Shown piece by piece: positions 43,530 through 55,002 of a DNA stretch of 64,000 bases; positions within the stretch are counted from its first letter, which is position 1, and the number at the start of each line of letters is the position of its first letter. The stretch comes from Alphaproteobacteria bacterium. GTDB lineage: Bacteria; Pseudomonadota; Alphaproteobacteria; UBA6615. The position numbers and the translations under genes are program-made. The notes below the pieces were generated by a model. That model searched no databases. It was not told the origin of the DNA and saw only the letters and a program-made list of their open reading frames with translations. The stretch spans positions 1-64,000 of the forward strand of contig SHWB01000004.1 of the NCBI GenBank assembly GCA_009691025.1, written 5' to 3'.

Positions 43530-44630
43530 ATGAAGCAGTTCCTTCGCGGCACGTCCGCTATCGTCGGCTCAGTGCTGTTCGCCGGCTCGGCGTTGGCCGG
43601 CCCCGTCTCGGCGAGCGATTCGTTCGAACTGTCGCTGGGTGGCAACATCCGCTACAGCTTCGTGCACGACTCGGAGGACCAGACGCTGAGCCGCGGTCGC
43701 GGCTACCGCTTCTATGCCGACGAGGTGGAAGTGTGGGTCAAGGGCTCGAAGCGGGGCGATAACGGCCTTCTCTACGGCTTCGAGATCGAGCTGAATGGTT
43801 CGACGACCGACGGCACCGCCTCCGACGAATCGTGGATGTTCGTCGATGCGAACTGGGGCCGGGTCGAGTTGGGCGACCAGGACGACGCCACCGGCCGCAT
43901 GGCCGTGACCGGTGGGAACGCGATGGTGGGTCGCCTCGGCTTCGACGAGGACGTGGCGGAGAACTTCTTCTTCGGCGCGGCGATCGGCGCCCCCGGCACG
44001 ACCGTCACCGACGATGCCACGAAGGTGGCCTATTTCACCCCGCGCTTCGCCGGCTTCCAGCTCGGTGCGTCCTTCACGCCCGACAGCGGCCAGACCGGTT
44101 TCACCCGCGACCCGGACAATGACGGCGATTTCGAGAGCGTGATCGGCGCCGGCGTCAACTATGTTGGCGAATTCGGCGCCGTAGGCGTGACCCTGTCGGC
44201 CGTCGGCGAATGGGGCAGCGGCGAGGTCGCCGCCCCGGCCGGCGGTGCCCGGGCGGAGGATCGCGAGGCTTACGCCCTGGGTGCGCTGGTCAGCTTCAGC
44301 GGCTTCGCGGTGGGCGCGGGCTGGGCCGATTTCGGCCGGTCGGGCGTCGTCACGACCACGACCGCCGATGCCGGCGAGTGGTGGAACGTCGGTGCCGGCT
44401 ACCGCACGGGCCCCTGGGGCTTCTCGGTCGGCTACTACGAGTCGAAAATCAATCAGGGCAACGGCTTCACCGCCAAGGCCAACATCCTGTCCTTCGACGT
44501 CGAGTACACGGTGGCGACGGGCTGGCTGGTGATGGCCGATCTGAGCTTTGTCAACGCCCGCGACATCGACGCCGTGGGCGCCAACAACGATGGCCACGTC
44601 TTCATCCTGTCGAGCGACTTCATCTTCTGA
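43530..44630 (+). CDS. Porin (alphaproteobacterial Gram-negative porin family)
   Basis: The 366-residue protein has a signal peptide (FLRGTSAIVGSVLFAGSALA, cleavage near residue 23). A beta-strand body has the porin repeats LSLGGNIRYSFVHD, WGRVELGDQDDATGRM, YFTPRFAGFQLGASFTPDSGQTGFTRD and a terminal aromatic FILSSDFIF that targets BAM. It forms a trimeric outer-membrane channel. It is the first of three tandem paralogues and has its own promoter and terminator. Confidence 0.93.
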   Translation: MKQFLRGTSAIVGSVLFAGSALAGPVSASDSFELSLGGNIRYSFVHDSEDQTLSRGRGYRFYADEVEVWVKGSKRGDNGLLYGFEIELNGSTTDGTASDESWMFVDANWGRVELGDQDDATGRMAVTGGNAMVGRLGFDEDVAENFFFGAAIGAPGTTVTDDATKVAYFTPRFAGFQLGASFTPDSGQTGFTRDPDNDGDFESVIGAGVNYVGEFGAVGVTLSAVGEWGSGEVAAPAGGARAEDREAYALGALVSFSGFAVGAGWADFGRSGVVTTTTADAGEWWNVGAGYRTGPWGFSVGYYESKINQGNGFTAKANILSFDVEYTVATGWLVMADLSFVNARDIDAVGANNDGHVFILSSDFIF

Positions 44631-44662
44631 TCGGGGCCCCGACCACGGTCGGGGCGCGACGA

Positions 44663-44689
44663 CGCCGGGCGCCGCGCGCCCGGCGTTTT
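44663..44689 (+). terminator. Intrinsic terminator after the first porin
   Basis: A 10-bp perfect stem (44663-44672 with 44676-44685) with a 3-base loop is followed by TTTT (44686-44689) and C. Clear rho-independent terminator. Confidence 0.85.
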
Positions 44690-44866
44690 CATTTTGAAGG
44701 GACACCTGCCTCGGGACTTGAAATCAAGCGGCAGAAGCTCTGTGGTATTGGCGACATATAAATGCATAGTGCTCGTCGTAGAATAGACTTCGTTGCGTAA
44801 TGTTCAATCCCAGCCTTGATGAATTCGCCACGCGGTCGATGGCGCTTCGCAGAGTCGTTCCAGTGT

Positions 44867-44872
44867 TATAAT
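44867..44872 (+). promoter_or_regulatory. Candidate -10 box of the second porin gene
   Basis: TATAAT in GTGTTATAATATTCG is the same context as upstream of the first porin (TTCCAG and TTATAATAT are shared). No good -35 is visible at the right distance. It lies 84 bases before the gene start. Confidence 0.4.
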
Positions 44873-44955
44873 ATTCGATAGTGTCGTTCGATATTTTGCT
44901 CCCGTGAGTGCCGGGCGGTCCCTGCCGCGCCGGTCGATACTTCGGGAGCAGGACA

Positions 44956-46051
44956 ATGAAGCGTATTTTCCTTGGAACGCCGGCGCGGGCCGGCCTGGCG
45001 CTGGCGGCATCGCCGGCCGCAGCCGGGCCGGTGACGGCCAGCGACCCCTTACGATCTCTCCGTCGGCATCGAGCTGCGGTGCCGCCTTGACCACACCAGC
45101 CAGGACCAGACGCTTGGTCGCGGTCGTGACTACTCGCTCGCGGGAGACGCGGGCGAAGTCAGGATCAGGGGCAGCAAGAAGGGCAACAACGGCCTCACTT
45201 ACGGCTTCCAGACCGAGATAAACGCGCTGACCGGCGACGCCACGACATCCGACGAATCCTGGATGTTCGTCGATGGCGGCTGGGGCCGCGTCGAACTGGG
45301 CGACCAGGACAGCGCCAACGACCGCATCTTCGTGGCCGGCGAGGATGTAATGGCGGGCCGGCTGGCCTGGGATGGCGACATCGGTGACATCTTGCTCGGC
45401 GCCGATATCCTCAACATCAACAGCCGTGCCAGCGACGCAACCAAGGTCACCTACTTCACCCCGCGTTTCTCGGGCTTCCAGTTCGGCGCGGCCCTGACGC
45501 CCGACAGCGGCCAGAACGGCTTCACCCGCGATGCCAACAATGACGGCGACTTCGAGAATGTCGTCGGCTTCGCCGGCGGCTATCAGGCGAAATTTTCCGG
45601 CGTCACGCTCGACCTTGCCGGCTTCGCCGAACTGGGCGAAAGCGAGGTCGCGGCGCCGGCTGCCGGCGCCAACGAGCACGACAACGAGATCTACGGTGTC
45701 GGCGGTACGGTCGAGTATGCCGGCTTCGGCTTCGGCGCCGGCTGGGTCGACCTCAACCAGGGCGGCATCGTCACCACCGTGAACGCCGATGCCGGTGAAT
45801 GGCGGAATGCCGCCGTCAGCTGCGGCAAAGGGCCGTGGAAAGTCAGCTACGGCTATTACGAATCCGAGCGCCGCATCAACGCCACGGTGGCCCATAGCGT
45901 CGACATCATCGCCTTCGACGGCCATTACAACGTGGCGCCGGGCTGGCCGGTGGCCGCCGGGCTCTGTCTGATGGACGTCACGAACCTGAACGCCACCGGC
46001 GACGACAACGACGGCCACATCGCCCTGGTGTCGAACCAGTTCAATTTCTGA
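44956..46051 (+). pseudogene. Porin paralogue with a frameshift after the signal peptide
   Basis: ATG 44956 opens a signal peptide (FLGTPARAGLALAASPAAAGPVTASDP) matching the other two porins. The frame then leaves the porin sequence. One surplus C in the CCCC run at 45045-45048 accounts for this. After it, the frame reads YDLSVGIELRCRLDHTSQD and continues through MFVDGGWGRVELGDQDSAND, FTPRFSGFQFGAALTPDSGQNGFTRD and the terminal ALVSNQFNF to the TGA at 46051. The body is about 330 residues and otherwise intact, so this is either a recent loss or a sequencing error. It lies between two complete paralogues. Confidence 0.8.
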
Positions 46052-46070
46052 CGCCAGAGGCCCGTCCCGC

Positions 46071-46093
46071 AGGGCCGGCCAACGGCCGGCCCT
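46071..46093 (+). terminator. Hairpin after the second porin
   Basis: A perfect 10-bp stem AGGGCCGGCC/GGCCGGCCCT has a 3-base loop, 20 bases past the stop. No U-tract. Confidence 0.55.
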
Positions 46094-46338
46094 GACCGAG
46101 CGGCTATTATCCCGAGCGGAAGCCCGTTGTTGCAACTTTGCCACATGTCACGGCGAACTGGCTCCCGGGCGCCCCCCGCCATTGCGGCGCCTCCCGTTAC
46201 GATGTTCTATCCGACCAAGGCTTCGGTCGCGTGCGGCGGGTTCCGTGCCGTGCGTGGGCCTGGCGGGGCCGAGGGGTTCGAAGTTCATCCGGGGACCGAG
46301 TGTTTTGGGGCGTCCCCCTGGAAGAGGTTAATCGAGCA

Positions 46339-47565
46339 ATGAAGAAGCTACTGCTTGCAAGCACGGCGCTGGTGGGCGCCTCGATGCTGGCGGCGGGCCC
46401 GGCCGCGGCCGGTCCCGTTACGTCCGGCAATGACTTTGACTTGACGCTGGGTGGCATGATCCGCGTCTCGGCCTACGGCGTCAGCCAGGACATTTCCAGC
46501 GGCCTGAACCCGCTAACGGGCGCGGCGATCACCGGCACCACCTCTAGTGGCCGCGGCTATCGCATGTACCATCCGGAGACCGAAGTGTGGGTCAAGGGCT
46601 CGAAGAAGGGCGATAACGGCCTGACGTACGGCTTCGAGATCGAGCTGAACGCCGCCTCGACCGACGCCACGACGTCGGACGAGTCGTGGATATTCGTCAG
46701 CAGCGACACCTGGGGCCGTGTCGAGATGGGCGACCAGGACGACGCCGGTAACCGTATGACGATCGACCCGGGCACTTCGGCCGTGCTGAAGGGCAATGGC
46801 GGCTTCTACGGCGGCATCGGTGTGCAGCAGTGGTTCAACTTCGGTACGGAAGCTGCGGGCCAGGGCGTCTCCCCGACCCGTATCGACCTCGAAGTATCGT
46901 ACGAGGGCGGCGCCTCTGACGCGACGAAGGTGATCTACTTCACCCCGCGCTTCGCTGGCTTCCAGCTCGGTGCGGCCTTCACGCCGGATGGTGGCCAGGG
47001 TGGCTTCACGCGTGACGCCGACAACGACGGCGACTTCGAGGAGATCATCAACCTTGCCGCCAACTATGTCGGCACAATGGGCGATGTCGGCGTCTCGATT
47101 GGCGGCGCCTGGTGGGGGGGTAAGGGCGAGGTTGCGGCGCCGGTCGTCGGTACCGCCAACACGACCAACGACATGGTAATGTGGCGTGCCGGCGCGAAGA
47201 TGGACTTCGCGGGCTTCTCGGTCTCCGCGGCCTACATGGACCTCGGCAGAACCGGCGTAACTACCGCCAACTCGGATCTCGGCGCGGATTCCGGCGATTA
47301 CTGGACGGCTGGCATCGGCTACACCACCGGCCCGTGGGGCGTCTCGGTCGGCTACTACGACTCCCAGAAGAGCCGTGGCACCGGCGTGGCTGTGAATGCC
47401 CGCGAGTTCAAGCTCAGCTGGCTGGCCTTCGGCGCTTCCTACGCAGTGGCTCCGGGCTGGTCGCTGCTGGCTGACATGTCATTCATCGACGCCACCAACA
47501 TCGCTGGCACGTCGTTCGACAACGACGGTCACGTCTTCGGCTTGACGAGCAATTTCACTTTCTAG
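46339..47565 (+). CDS. Porin (largest of three tandem paralogues)
   Basis: The 408-residue protein has a signal peptide (KKLLLASTALVGASMLAAGPAAAGP). Beta-barrel repeats are WVKGSKKGDNGLTYGFEIELN, WGRVEMGDQDDAGNRM, YFTPRFAGFQLGAAFTPDGGQGGFTRD and a terminal VFGLTSNFTF. Compared with the first porin it has a longer L3-like insert (FYGGIGVQQWFNFGTEAAGQGVSP) and a Ser/Thr/Gly-rich early loop, so channel selectivity should differ. It has a strong terminator. A ribosome-binding site is GAAGAGG 10 bases before the ATG. Confidence 0.94.
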   Translation: MKKLLLASTALVGASMLAAGPAAAGPVTSGNDFDLTLGGMIRVSAYGVSQDISSGLNPLTGAAITGTTSSGRGYRMYHPETEVWVKGSKKGDNGLTYGFEIELNAASTDATTSDESWIFVSSDTWGRVEMGDQDDAGNRMTIDPGTSAVLKGNGGFYGGIGVQQWFNFGTEAAGQGVSPTRIDLEVSYEGGASDATKVIYFTPRFAGFQLGAAFTPDGGQGGFTRDADNDGDFEEIINLAANYVGTMGDVGVSIGGAWWGGKGEVAAPVVGTANTTNDMVMWRAGAKMDFAGFSVSAAYMDLGRTGVTTANSDLGADSGDYWTAGIGYTTGPWGVSVGYYDSQKSRGTGVAVNAREFKLSWLAFGASYAVAPGWSLLADMSFIDATNIAGTSFDNDGHVFGLTSNFTF

Positions 47566-47591
47566 GATTTCTCCGGAAATCCGACGTCCTG

Positions 47592-47627
47592 ACGGGCGGT
47601 GGCGCAAGCCACCGCCCGTTTTCTTTT
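47592..47627 (+). terminator. Strong intrinsic terminator after the third porin
   Basis: A 12-bp stem (47592-47603 with 47608-47619) with a GCAA tetraloop is followed by TTTTCTTTT. Very clear rho-independent terminator. Confidence 0.92.
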
Positions 47628-47709
47628 GCGTAACGGCGCGGGGATGCATGCGCCGTCGATATGCGCTAATGTCTGCGCCGTTTCTGGCCCCGGTCACGAT
47701 TGCGCCCCC

Positions 47710-48225
47710 ATGCTCCGGACGGTTCTTCGCCACCTGCTTCTGCCACTCGCCCTGGCCTTCACACTCGCCGCCTGCGAGGGCAAGACCGAGCGCGTCGGCG
47801 AGATCCTGACGGGCGAGGAAAAGATTAAGCGTGGCAGCGGCAAAGTGTTCGGCGACTTGAGAATTGGCGGCATCGACCGATCGACCGCCGATCGCAGCGG
47901 CGGTATCGGTGTCAATGGCTGGCTGTGGCGCGCGTCGCTCGACGCCCTGTCCTTCCTGCCGCTCGCCGCGGCCGACCCGTTTGGTGGCGTGATCATCACG
48001 GACTGGTATGCGCCGCCCGAGAGTCCGGCTGAGCGTTTCAAGGTCACCGTCTACATTCTTGGTACGGATTTGCGCTCCGACGGGCTGCGCGTGTCGGTGT
48101 TCCGCCAGGAGCGGCGCGGGTCCGATGCCTGGGCCGACAGCCAGGTCGGCGCCGGCACCGCCTCCGAGCTAGAGAATGCGATCCTTACCCGCGCGCGCGA
48201 GCTGCGGATCGCCTCGGCCCACTAG
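47710..48225 (+). CDS. DUF3576 lipoprotein
   Basis: The 171-residue protein has a lipobox LAAC with Cys22 after a hydrophobic signal, then the DUF3576 body: [37 protein letters not shown] and RVSVFRQ. It is expected to be an outer- or inner-membrane lipoprotein. In related alphaproteobacteria this gene sits directly before leuS, as here. Function unknown; conservation with leuS-lptE-holA suggests an envelope role. Confidence 0.85.
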   Translation: MLRTVLRHLLLPLALAFTLAACEGKTERVGEILTGEEKIKRGSGKVFGDLRIGGIDRSTADRSGGIGVNGWLWRASLDALSFLPLAAADPFGGVIITDWYAPPESPAERFKVTVYILGTDLRSDGLRVSVFRQERRGSDAWADSQVGAGTASELENAILTRARELRIASAH

Positions 48226-48299
48226 GCCCCGCTCGCCGGCACGATTTTCGTCAACCCTCGCTCCGGACCGGCCTCCGCCGGCGCAGTCGGGCAGACAGC

Positions 48300-50903
48300 A
48301 TGGCGCGTTACGATTTCCGGGCCGTCGAGGCCCGGTGGCAGCAGGACTGGACCACGACCGGCGCCTTCAGGGCAACGGAGGATCCCGCGCGGCCGAAATA
48401 CTACGTGCTGGAAATGTTCCCATATCCGTCGGGGCGCATCCATATGGGGCACCTGCGCTGCTACACGCTGGGCGACGTGGTCGCCCGCTACAAGCGCGCG
48501 CGCGGCTTCAACGTGCTTCACCCGATGGGCTGGGACGCGTTCGGCCTGCCGGCCGAAAACGCGGCGATGGAAAAGGGCGTGCATCCGCGCGAATGGACGC
48601 TCGCCAACATCGCCAACATGCGCGACCAGCTCAGGGCGATGGGTCTGTCGCTCGACTGGAGCCGCGAGATCGCCACCTGCGATCCGTCTTATTATCGCCA
48701 CGAGCAAGCGATGTTCCTCGATTTCCTTGACAAGGACCTGGTCTACCGCTCCGAGGGCTGGGTCAACTGGGATCCGGTCGACCGCACCGTGCTGGCCAAC
48801 GAGCAGGTCATCGACGGACGCGGCTGGCGATCCGGCGCGCTGATCGAGCGACGGCAGCTTGCGCAATGGTTCGGCCGCATCAGTGCCATGAGCGACGAAT
48901 TGCTCGCCGGCCTCGACCGGCTCGACCGCTGGCCGGCCAAGGTGCGCGCGATGCAGGAGAACTGGATCGGCCGCTCCGAGGGCGCGCATATCGACTTCCC
49001 GCTGAGGGGCGTGCCGGCCGGCGCGGCGCCCGCGCTGCGCGTCTTCACGACCCGTCCCGATACGATCTTCGGCGCCAGTTTCTGCGCCATCGCCGCCGAC
49101 CATCCGCTGGCCCTCGCCCTGGCCGCGCGCGATCCGGAGATCGCCGCCTTCGTCGAGGAGTGCCGACATCTCGGCACCAGCGAGGAGGCGATCCAGACGG
49201 CCGAGAAGCGCGGCATCGATACGGGCGCGCGCGCCGCGCATCCCTTCGTCGACGGCCATGAACTGCCGGTCTACATCGCCAATTTCGTGCTGATGGGTTA
49301 CGGCACTGGCGCCATCTTCGGCTGCCCGGCGCACGACCAGCGCGACCTTGACTTCGCACGCGCCTATGATCTGCCGGTTTTGCCCGTGGTGGTGCCCGAG
49401 GGCGCCGATCCGGCAAGCTTCACCATCGGCGACACCGCCTTCGTCGATGATGGCCGTATCGCCAATTCGCGGTTTCTCGACGGGCTCGACGTCGCGTCGG
49501 CCAAGCGCGAGGCGGTGCTGCGTCTGGCCGAGGCGGGGCGCGGCGAAGGCACCGTCCATTACCGCCTGCGCGACTGGCTGATGAGCCGCCAGCGCTACTG
49601 GGGCTGTCCGATCCCGGTGATCCATTGCGGCGATTGCGGCATTGTGCCGGTACCGCGTGCCGATCTGCCGGTGGTCTTGCCGGAGGATGTCGATTTCTCC
49701 GCGCCGGGCAATCCGCTCGGCCGCCATCCAACCTGGAAGCACGCCGCCTGCCCGCGCTGCGGCAAGGCGGCCCTGCGCGACACCGACACCTTCGACACGT
49801 TCGTCGATTCGTCATGGTATTTCGCGCGCTTCTGTTCGCCGCAGGCCAATCAGCCGGTCGAGCGTCGCGCGGTGGATTACTGGCTGCCTGTCGACCAGTA
49901 TGTCGGCGGCGTCGAGCATGCGATACTGCACCTGCTGTATTCGCGCTTCTATGTGCGCCAGATGCGAGCGACCGGCCATCTCGATCTCGACGAGCCATTC
50001 GCCGGGCTGTTCACGCAAGGCATGGTCAACCATGCCACCTATCGCGACGATCGCGGCGCATGGCTCGAGCCGCTCGAGGTCGAGCGGCGCGACGACGGCG
50101 CCTGGATCACGAAGGATGGCGGCAGGCCGGTCACCGTCGGGCGCGTCGAGAAGATGTCGAAGTCTAAGAAAAACACCATCGACCCGACCGACGTCATTGC
50201 GGACTACGGCGCCGACACGGCCCGCTGGTTTATCCTGTCCGACAGTCCGCCCGACCGCGACATGGAATGGACCGACGCCGGTGTGCAGGGTGCGTGGCGG
50301 CACGTCAACCGCATCGAGCGGCTGATCGACGACGCGCTGCCACTGATGCCGCCGGCCGACACGCCGGCGCCCGACAGCTTCACACCCGCCGCCGAGCGGA
50401 TGCGCCGCGCCACGCACCGCACGATTGCGCGCGTGACCGACGATATCGAACGGTTCGCCTTCAATCGCGCGGTCGCCGCGCTCTACGAGCACACGGGCAA
50501 TGCCGTGTCCTTCCGCGATGCCGTGCGCGGCAACGGCTCCGGGCCAGCAGGTGTCGACGCGCGCTGGGCGCTGCGCGAGGCACTGGAAATGCTTGCGCGC
50601 CTTTCCGCGCCGATGATGCCGCATCTTGCCGAGGAGATGTGGGAACGGCTCGGTCACACGACGCCGCTTGTGTCGGGCGCGTGGCCACAGGCCGACGAAC
50701 GCCTGCTTGCGGTCGACAGCGTCACCGTCGCCGTGCAGGTTAATGGCAAGCTGCGCGGCAAGGTCTCGGTGCCGGCCGGCAGCGCCGAGGAGGCGGTCGC
50801 CGCGCTCGCCATAGGCGTGCCGACCGTCAGCAGGGCGATCGGCGGCAAGGCCCTTCGCCGGCGCATCTTCGTGCCCGACAAACTCGTCAATTTCGTGGTC
50901 TGA
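48300..50903 (+). CDS. leuS: Leucyl-tRNA synthetase
   Basis: The 867-residue class-Ia synthetase has the HIGH motif as HMGH at 48-51 ([15 protein letters not shown]) and the KMSKS motif at 618-622. The connective-peptide editing domain (about 225-410) has the typical [15 protein letters not shown] motif. A C-terminal anticodon-binding domain ends [15 protein letters not shown] and [11 protein letters not shown]. It charges tRNA(Leu) in the cytoplasm. It is followed 3 bases later by lptE. Confidence 0.97.
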   Translation: MARYDFRAVEARWQQDWTTTGAFRATEDPARPKYYVLEMFPYPSGRIHMGHLRCYTLGDVVARYKRARGFNVLHPMGWDAFGLPAENAAMEKGVHPREWTLANIANMRDQLRAMGLSLDWSREIATCDPSYYRHEQAMFLDFLDKDLVYRSEGWVNWDPVDRTVLANEQVIDGRGWRSGALIERRQLAQWFGRISAMSDELLAGLDRLDRWPAKVRAMQENWIGRSEGAHIDFPLRGVPAGAAPALRVFTTRPDTIFGASFCAIAADHPLALALAARDPEIAAFVEECRHLGTSEEAIQTAEKRGIDTGARAAHPFVDGHELPVYIANFVLMGYGTGAIFGCPAHDQRDLDFARAYDLPVLPVVVPEGADPASFTIGDTAFVDDGRIANSRFLDGLDVASAKREAVLRLAEAGRGEGTVHYRLRDWLMSRQRYWGCPIPVIHCGDCGIVPVPRADLPVVLPEDVDFSAPGNPLGRHPTWKHAACPRCGKAALRDTDTFDTFVDSSWYFARFCSPQANQPVERRAVDYWLPVDQYVGGVEHAILHLLYSRFYVRQMRATGHLDLDEPFAGLFTQGMVNHATYRDDRGAWLEPLEVERRDDGAWITKDGGRPVTVGRVEKMSKSKKNTIDPTDVIADYGADTARWFILSDSPPDRDMEWTDAGVQGAWRHVNRIERLIDDALPLMPPADTPAPDSFTPAAERMRRATHRTIARVTDDIERFAFNRAVAALYEHTGNAVSFRDAVRGNGSGPAGVDARWALREALEMLARLSAPMMPHLAEEMWERLGHTTPLVSGAWPQADERLLAVDSVTVAVQVNGKLRGKVSVPAGSAEEAVAALAIGVPTVSRAIGGKALRRRIFVPDKLVNFVV

Positions 50904-50906
50904 TTC

Positions 50907-51461
50907 ATGATGCGGCACATCGGCATCGTCGTGTTGCTGTGTGCCGCGCTCGCCGCCGTGCCCGGCTGCGGCTTTCGCCCCCTCTATGGTGGCGGCAACA
51001 TGGGGCAGACCGCGGTCGACCTGTCGGGCGTCGCCATCGCGACCATTCCCGAACGTGTCGGACAGATGCTGCGCAACAAATTGCTCGATCGTGTCGCGCC
51101 GTATGGCGAGCCCAGCGAGCCGCTATGGCTGCTGCAGGTTTCCGTCAGCGAGCAGCTGCTCGGCTACGGCATCCAGAAGGACGCGACATCGACACGCGCC
51201 AGCCTGCGGCTCGAGGCGACCTTCTCGCTGGTGGACCGCAAGACGGGGGCGACGACGCTCAGCGGCTCCTCGATCTCGATCAACAGTTTCAACATTTTGC
51301 GCCGGAGCTATTCCACCGCCGCGGCGGAGGCCGATGCGCGCGAGCGGGCCGTGAGCGACCTCGCCGAGGACATGACGACGCGCGTGGCGATATTCATCGC
51401 CGCCATTCGCGAAAAGGGCTCCCTCGTCCCCGCGCCGCAGCCGCCGGGCAAACAACCGTGA
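50907..51461 (+). CDS. lptE: LPS-assembly lipoprotein LptE
   Basis: The 184-residue lipoprotein has a signal and lipobox VPGC with Cys21, followed by GFRPLYGG, the diagnostic LptE start. It plugs the LptD outer-membrane barrel and delivers LPS to the surface. It lies between leuS and holA, the conserved bacterial order. Two adjacent ATG codons (50907, 50910) are equally possible. The stop overlaps the holA GTG. Confidence 0.92.
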   Translation: MMRHIGIVVLLCAALAAVPGCGFRPLYGGGNMGQTAVDLSGVAIATIPERVGQMLRNKLLDRVAPYGEPSEPLWLLQVSVSEQLLGYGIQKDATSTRASLRLEATFSLVDRKTGATTLSGSSISINSFNILRRSYSTAAAEADARERAVSDLAEDMTTRVAIFIAAIREKGSLVPAPQPPGKQP

Positions 51462-52492
51462 AGGTTGGGCCGCGCGGCATCGACGCCTTTCTGCGCACGC
51501 CGCCCGACCGCATCGTGGCGATCCTGCTCTACGGTCCCGACGGCGGACTGGCACAGGAAAGGCTTGCGGCGCTGGCGAAGGCTGCCGCCGCCAACCCGGC
51601 CGATGCCTTCGGCGCGGTCGACCTGCCGGCCGCCACCTTGCGCGGCGACCCTGCCCGGCTGGCCGACGAAGCCCTGGCCCTGAATCTGGGCGGCGGGCGG
51701 CGCGTGGTAACGGTGCGCGATGCCGGCGAGGAGGCGACGGCCGCCCTCGCCGGCCTGCTCGAACTCCTCGGGGACGGCGCCTGCGGGCTGGTGCTTATTG
51801 CCGCCGGCGACCTTGCCGCCCGTTCCGGCTTGCGTAAGCTGGCCGAAGGTGCGGACCGGGCCGCCGCCGTGCCGTGCTACGCCGATGACGGCGCGTCGCT
51901 CGAAAGGCTTGCTGCCGAGATGCTGCGCGCCGACGGCATCACAGTCGACCGCGAGGCGCTCGGAGAAATTTCCGCCCGCCTCGGCGGCGATCGGGCCCTT
52001 GCACGGCGGGAGATCGAGAAGCTCGCCTTATTTGTCGGCGCCGGCAACAAGGCCGATTCCGATGCCGTGCGAGCCGTGCTCGGCGACGTTGCCGAGGCCT
52101 CGCTCGACGAAGCGATACTGGCGACGGCCGATGGCGACTATGCCGCCCTGTCCACGGCCCTGTCGCGAGTGCGCGCCGACGGGGCCACCGCGGTCGGCGT
52201 CATCCGCATGGCGCAGCGTCAGTTCCAACGCCTGTACGCTTTCGCCGCGGATGTTGAATCCGGCCTTACCCCCGCACAGGCGGTCGAACGCGCACGCCCG
52301 CCGGTGTTCTTCAAGCAGCGCACGCGGGTGCGGCGCCATGTCGCCCGCTGGACCGCACCGGCGGCGGCCAGTGCGTTGCAACGGTTGACGGAAGCGGAGA
52401 TGCACGCGAAATCGAATGCCGCCGATGAATGGCAGGTTTGCGAGCGGGTTCTGCTCGTTATCGCCCAGGCGGCGCGTGGCCTGCGCGACTGA
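51458..52492 (+). CDS. holA: DNA polymerase III delta subunit
   Basis: The 344-residue clamp-loader subunit starts at GTG 51458 (overlapping the lptE TGA) with KVGPRGIDAFLRTPPDRIVAILLYGPDGGL. The degenerate AAA+ fold has no functional P-loop, as usual for delta. The C-terminal collar helices include AIGVIRMAQRQFQRLYAFA-like (VGVIRMAQRQFQRL) and FFKQRTRVRRHVARW. It opens the beta clamp. Convergent with parB, 34 bases apart. Confidence 0.9.
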   Translation: MKVGPRGIDAFLRTPPDRIVAILLYGPDGGLAQERLAALAKAAAANPADAFGAVDLPAATLRGDPARLADEALALNLGGGRRVVTVRDAGEEATAALAGLLELLGDGACGLVLIAAGDLAARSGLRKLAEGADRAAAVPCYADDGASLERLAAEMLRADGITVDREALGEISARLGGDRALARREIEKLALFVGAGNKADSDAVRAVLGDVAEASLDEAILATADGDYAALSTALSRVRADGATAVGVIRMAQRQFQRLYAFAADVESGLTPAQAVERARPPVFFKQRTRVRRHVARWTAPAAASALQRLTEAEMHAKSNAADEWQVCERVLLVIAQAARGLRD

Positions 52493-52526
52493 GAACAGCG
52501 ACGTGGATTATCCGTGCGCGTACGGA

Positions 52527-53434
52527 TCAGGCGCGTGCCGACGGCCGGCGCTCACTATTCAGGCGTTGCAGCACATCGTCGAGCTGATTGAGCGTATCGT
52601 AGTGGATGACAAGGCTGCCGCCCTGCACGCCCTTGCCGTGCAGCCGCATCTCGACGCGCAGCCCGAGCAGGCTGGCCAGGCTGCGTTCCAGCGCCAGCGT
52701 GTCGGCGTCCTTGCCCAGCGAGGCGGCTCGCCGCGCGGTCTTCGCCGTCGGTCCGGCCTCCCGGGTCTTGCGGACGAGCTGTTCGACCTGGCGCACGTTC
52801 AGCCCCTTGGCCACCACTTCGCGGGCCAGCGACGCGGGGTCATCGGTGCCGATCAGTGCGCGGGCATGCCCGGCCGACAGCTTTCCAGTGTCGACCAGGC
52901 CGCGCACTTCCGTCGGCAGCGCCAGCAGGCGCAGTGTGTTCGCGACATGGCTGCGGCTTTTGCCGATGGATTTGGCGAGCGCGTCCTGGGTGTGATGGTA
53001 CTCGTCGATCAGGCGCTGGAAGGCGGCCGCTTCCTCGATCGGCGTCAGGCTTTCGCGCTGCAGGTTCTCGATCAGCGCGATCTCGAGCGCGTCACGGTCG
53101 CTCATCTCGCGGATGACGACCGGCACCTCATGCAGCCGTGCCTGCTGTGCTGCGCGCCAGCGCCGCTCGCCGGCGACGATCTCCCAGCCATCGCCGCCGT
53201 CCGGATCGCGCCGCACGAGGATTGGCTGTAGGATGCCCTTCTCGCGTACCGAGGCGACGAGATCGGCCAGATTTTCGTCGTCGAAATGGCGCCTCGGCTG
53301 GGCCTTGCCCGGCTTCAGCTTTGCGACCAGCACCGTGCGCTGACCGCGCACCTGTTCGAGCCTGGCGTAATCGGCACTCTCGTCGCCGAGCAGCGCCGAG
53401 AGTCCGCGGCCGAGGCGGCGCTTGGGATCGTCGC

Positions 53435-53438
<4 letters not shown>
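52527..53438 (-). CDS. parB: Chromosome partitioning protein ParB
   Basis: The 303-residue CTPase has the N-terminal RLGRGLSALLGDE, box I QPRRHFDDENLADLVASVREKGILQPILVR, box II GERRWRAAQ (the CTP site), ENLQRESLTPIEEA and the helix-turn-helix SIGKSRSHVANTLRLLALP that binds parS. A C-terminal dimerisation domain closes it. The GTG start (53436-53438) overlaps the parA TGA. It loads onto the parS sites found at 54813 and 57077. Confidence 0.96.
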
Positions 53439-54257
<819 letters not shown>

Positions 54258-54265
<8 letters not shown>

Positions 54266-54878
54266 GGCTCAGCGCTCCGATACGCAGGATGACCCCGTCC
54301 TGGTCGGTCCGGCTCGGCAGGCGGTCGATGGTGAACCGCCACGCGGCGGCAGCATCGGCGATCTCGCTTTCGGCCTCGCGTCCCTTGAGAAACAGACACA
54401 TGCCGTTGCCGGCCAGCCAGCGGGCGGCCCAGCCGAGCAGCCGCTTGAGGGGCGCCAGCGCGCGGGCGCACACGACGGAGGACGGCGAAGGCTCGACAGT
54501 CTCGATCCGGCCGACACGGATCGCGACATCGGTCGCGGTCACCCTTGCCGCCTCGCGCAGGAACTCCGCCTTGCGGACATCGGCCTCGACGAGGGCCATC
54601 GGCCGCACGCCCATGATGGCCAGGACCAGACCCGGCAGGCCGGCGCCGCTGCCGAGATCGGCAACCGTGTCCTGTCTGCCGATATGGGGATAAAGCTGGG
54701 CGGAATCCAGCATGTGGCGGCGCCATGGATCGGCGAGGGTCCGCGCGCCCACCAAATTGACCGCGCGCTGCCATTGGCCCAGCAAGCCTAGATAGGCCTC
54801 CAGGCGATCCAGCGTTTCACGTGAAACACCGGTCAGGGAGCGGAACTCTGCCGGCGTCAGCGGTCGCTCGGTCTTCAT
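54258..54878 (-). CDS. rsmG: 16S rRNA m7G527 methyltransferase RsmG (GidB)
   Basis: The 206-residue SAM methyltransferase has VADLGSGAGLPGLVLAIM as motif I and the family start LTGVSRETLDRLEAYLGLL. It methylates G527 of 16S rRNA. The codons for GVSRET contain a parS site (54813-54828), an arrangement seen in many bacteria. ATG 54878 begins MKTERPLTPAEFRSLTG. It lies downstream of mnmG on the same strand. Confidence 0.94.
54813..54828. other. parS site inside rsmG
   Basis: CGTTTCACGTGAAACA matches 15 of 16 bases of the consensus parS TGTTTCACGTGAAACA. It lies in the start of rsmG and is the ParB loading site next to its own operon. Confidence 0.93.
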
Positions 54879-55002
54879 GCCCGTGTGACTACCACATATT
54901 GCGGTAGTGGTGACTGTGGAAAGTGATTGGAAATAGATATTGCGTCCGGGCCGGCGCGAGAAACCGGCGCGCGTTACTGTCGAGCAACACTAGAAGCCTG
55001 CG

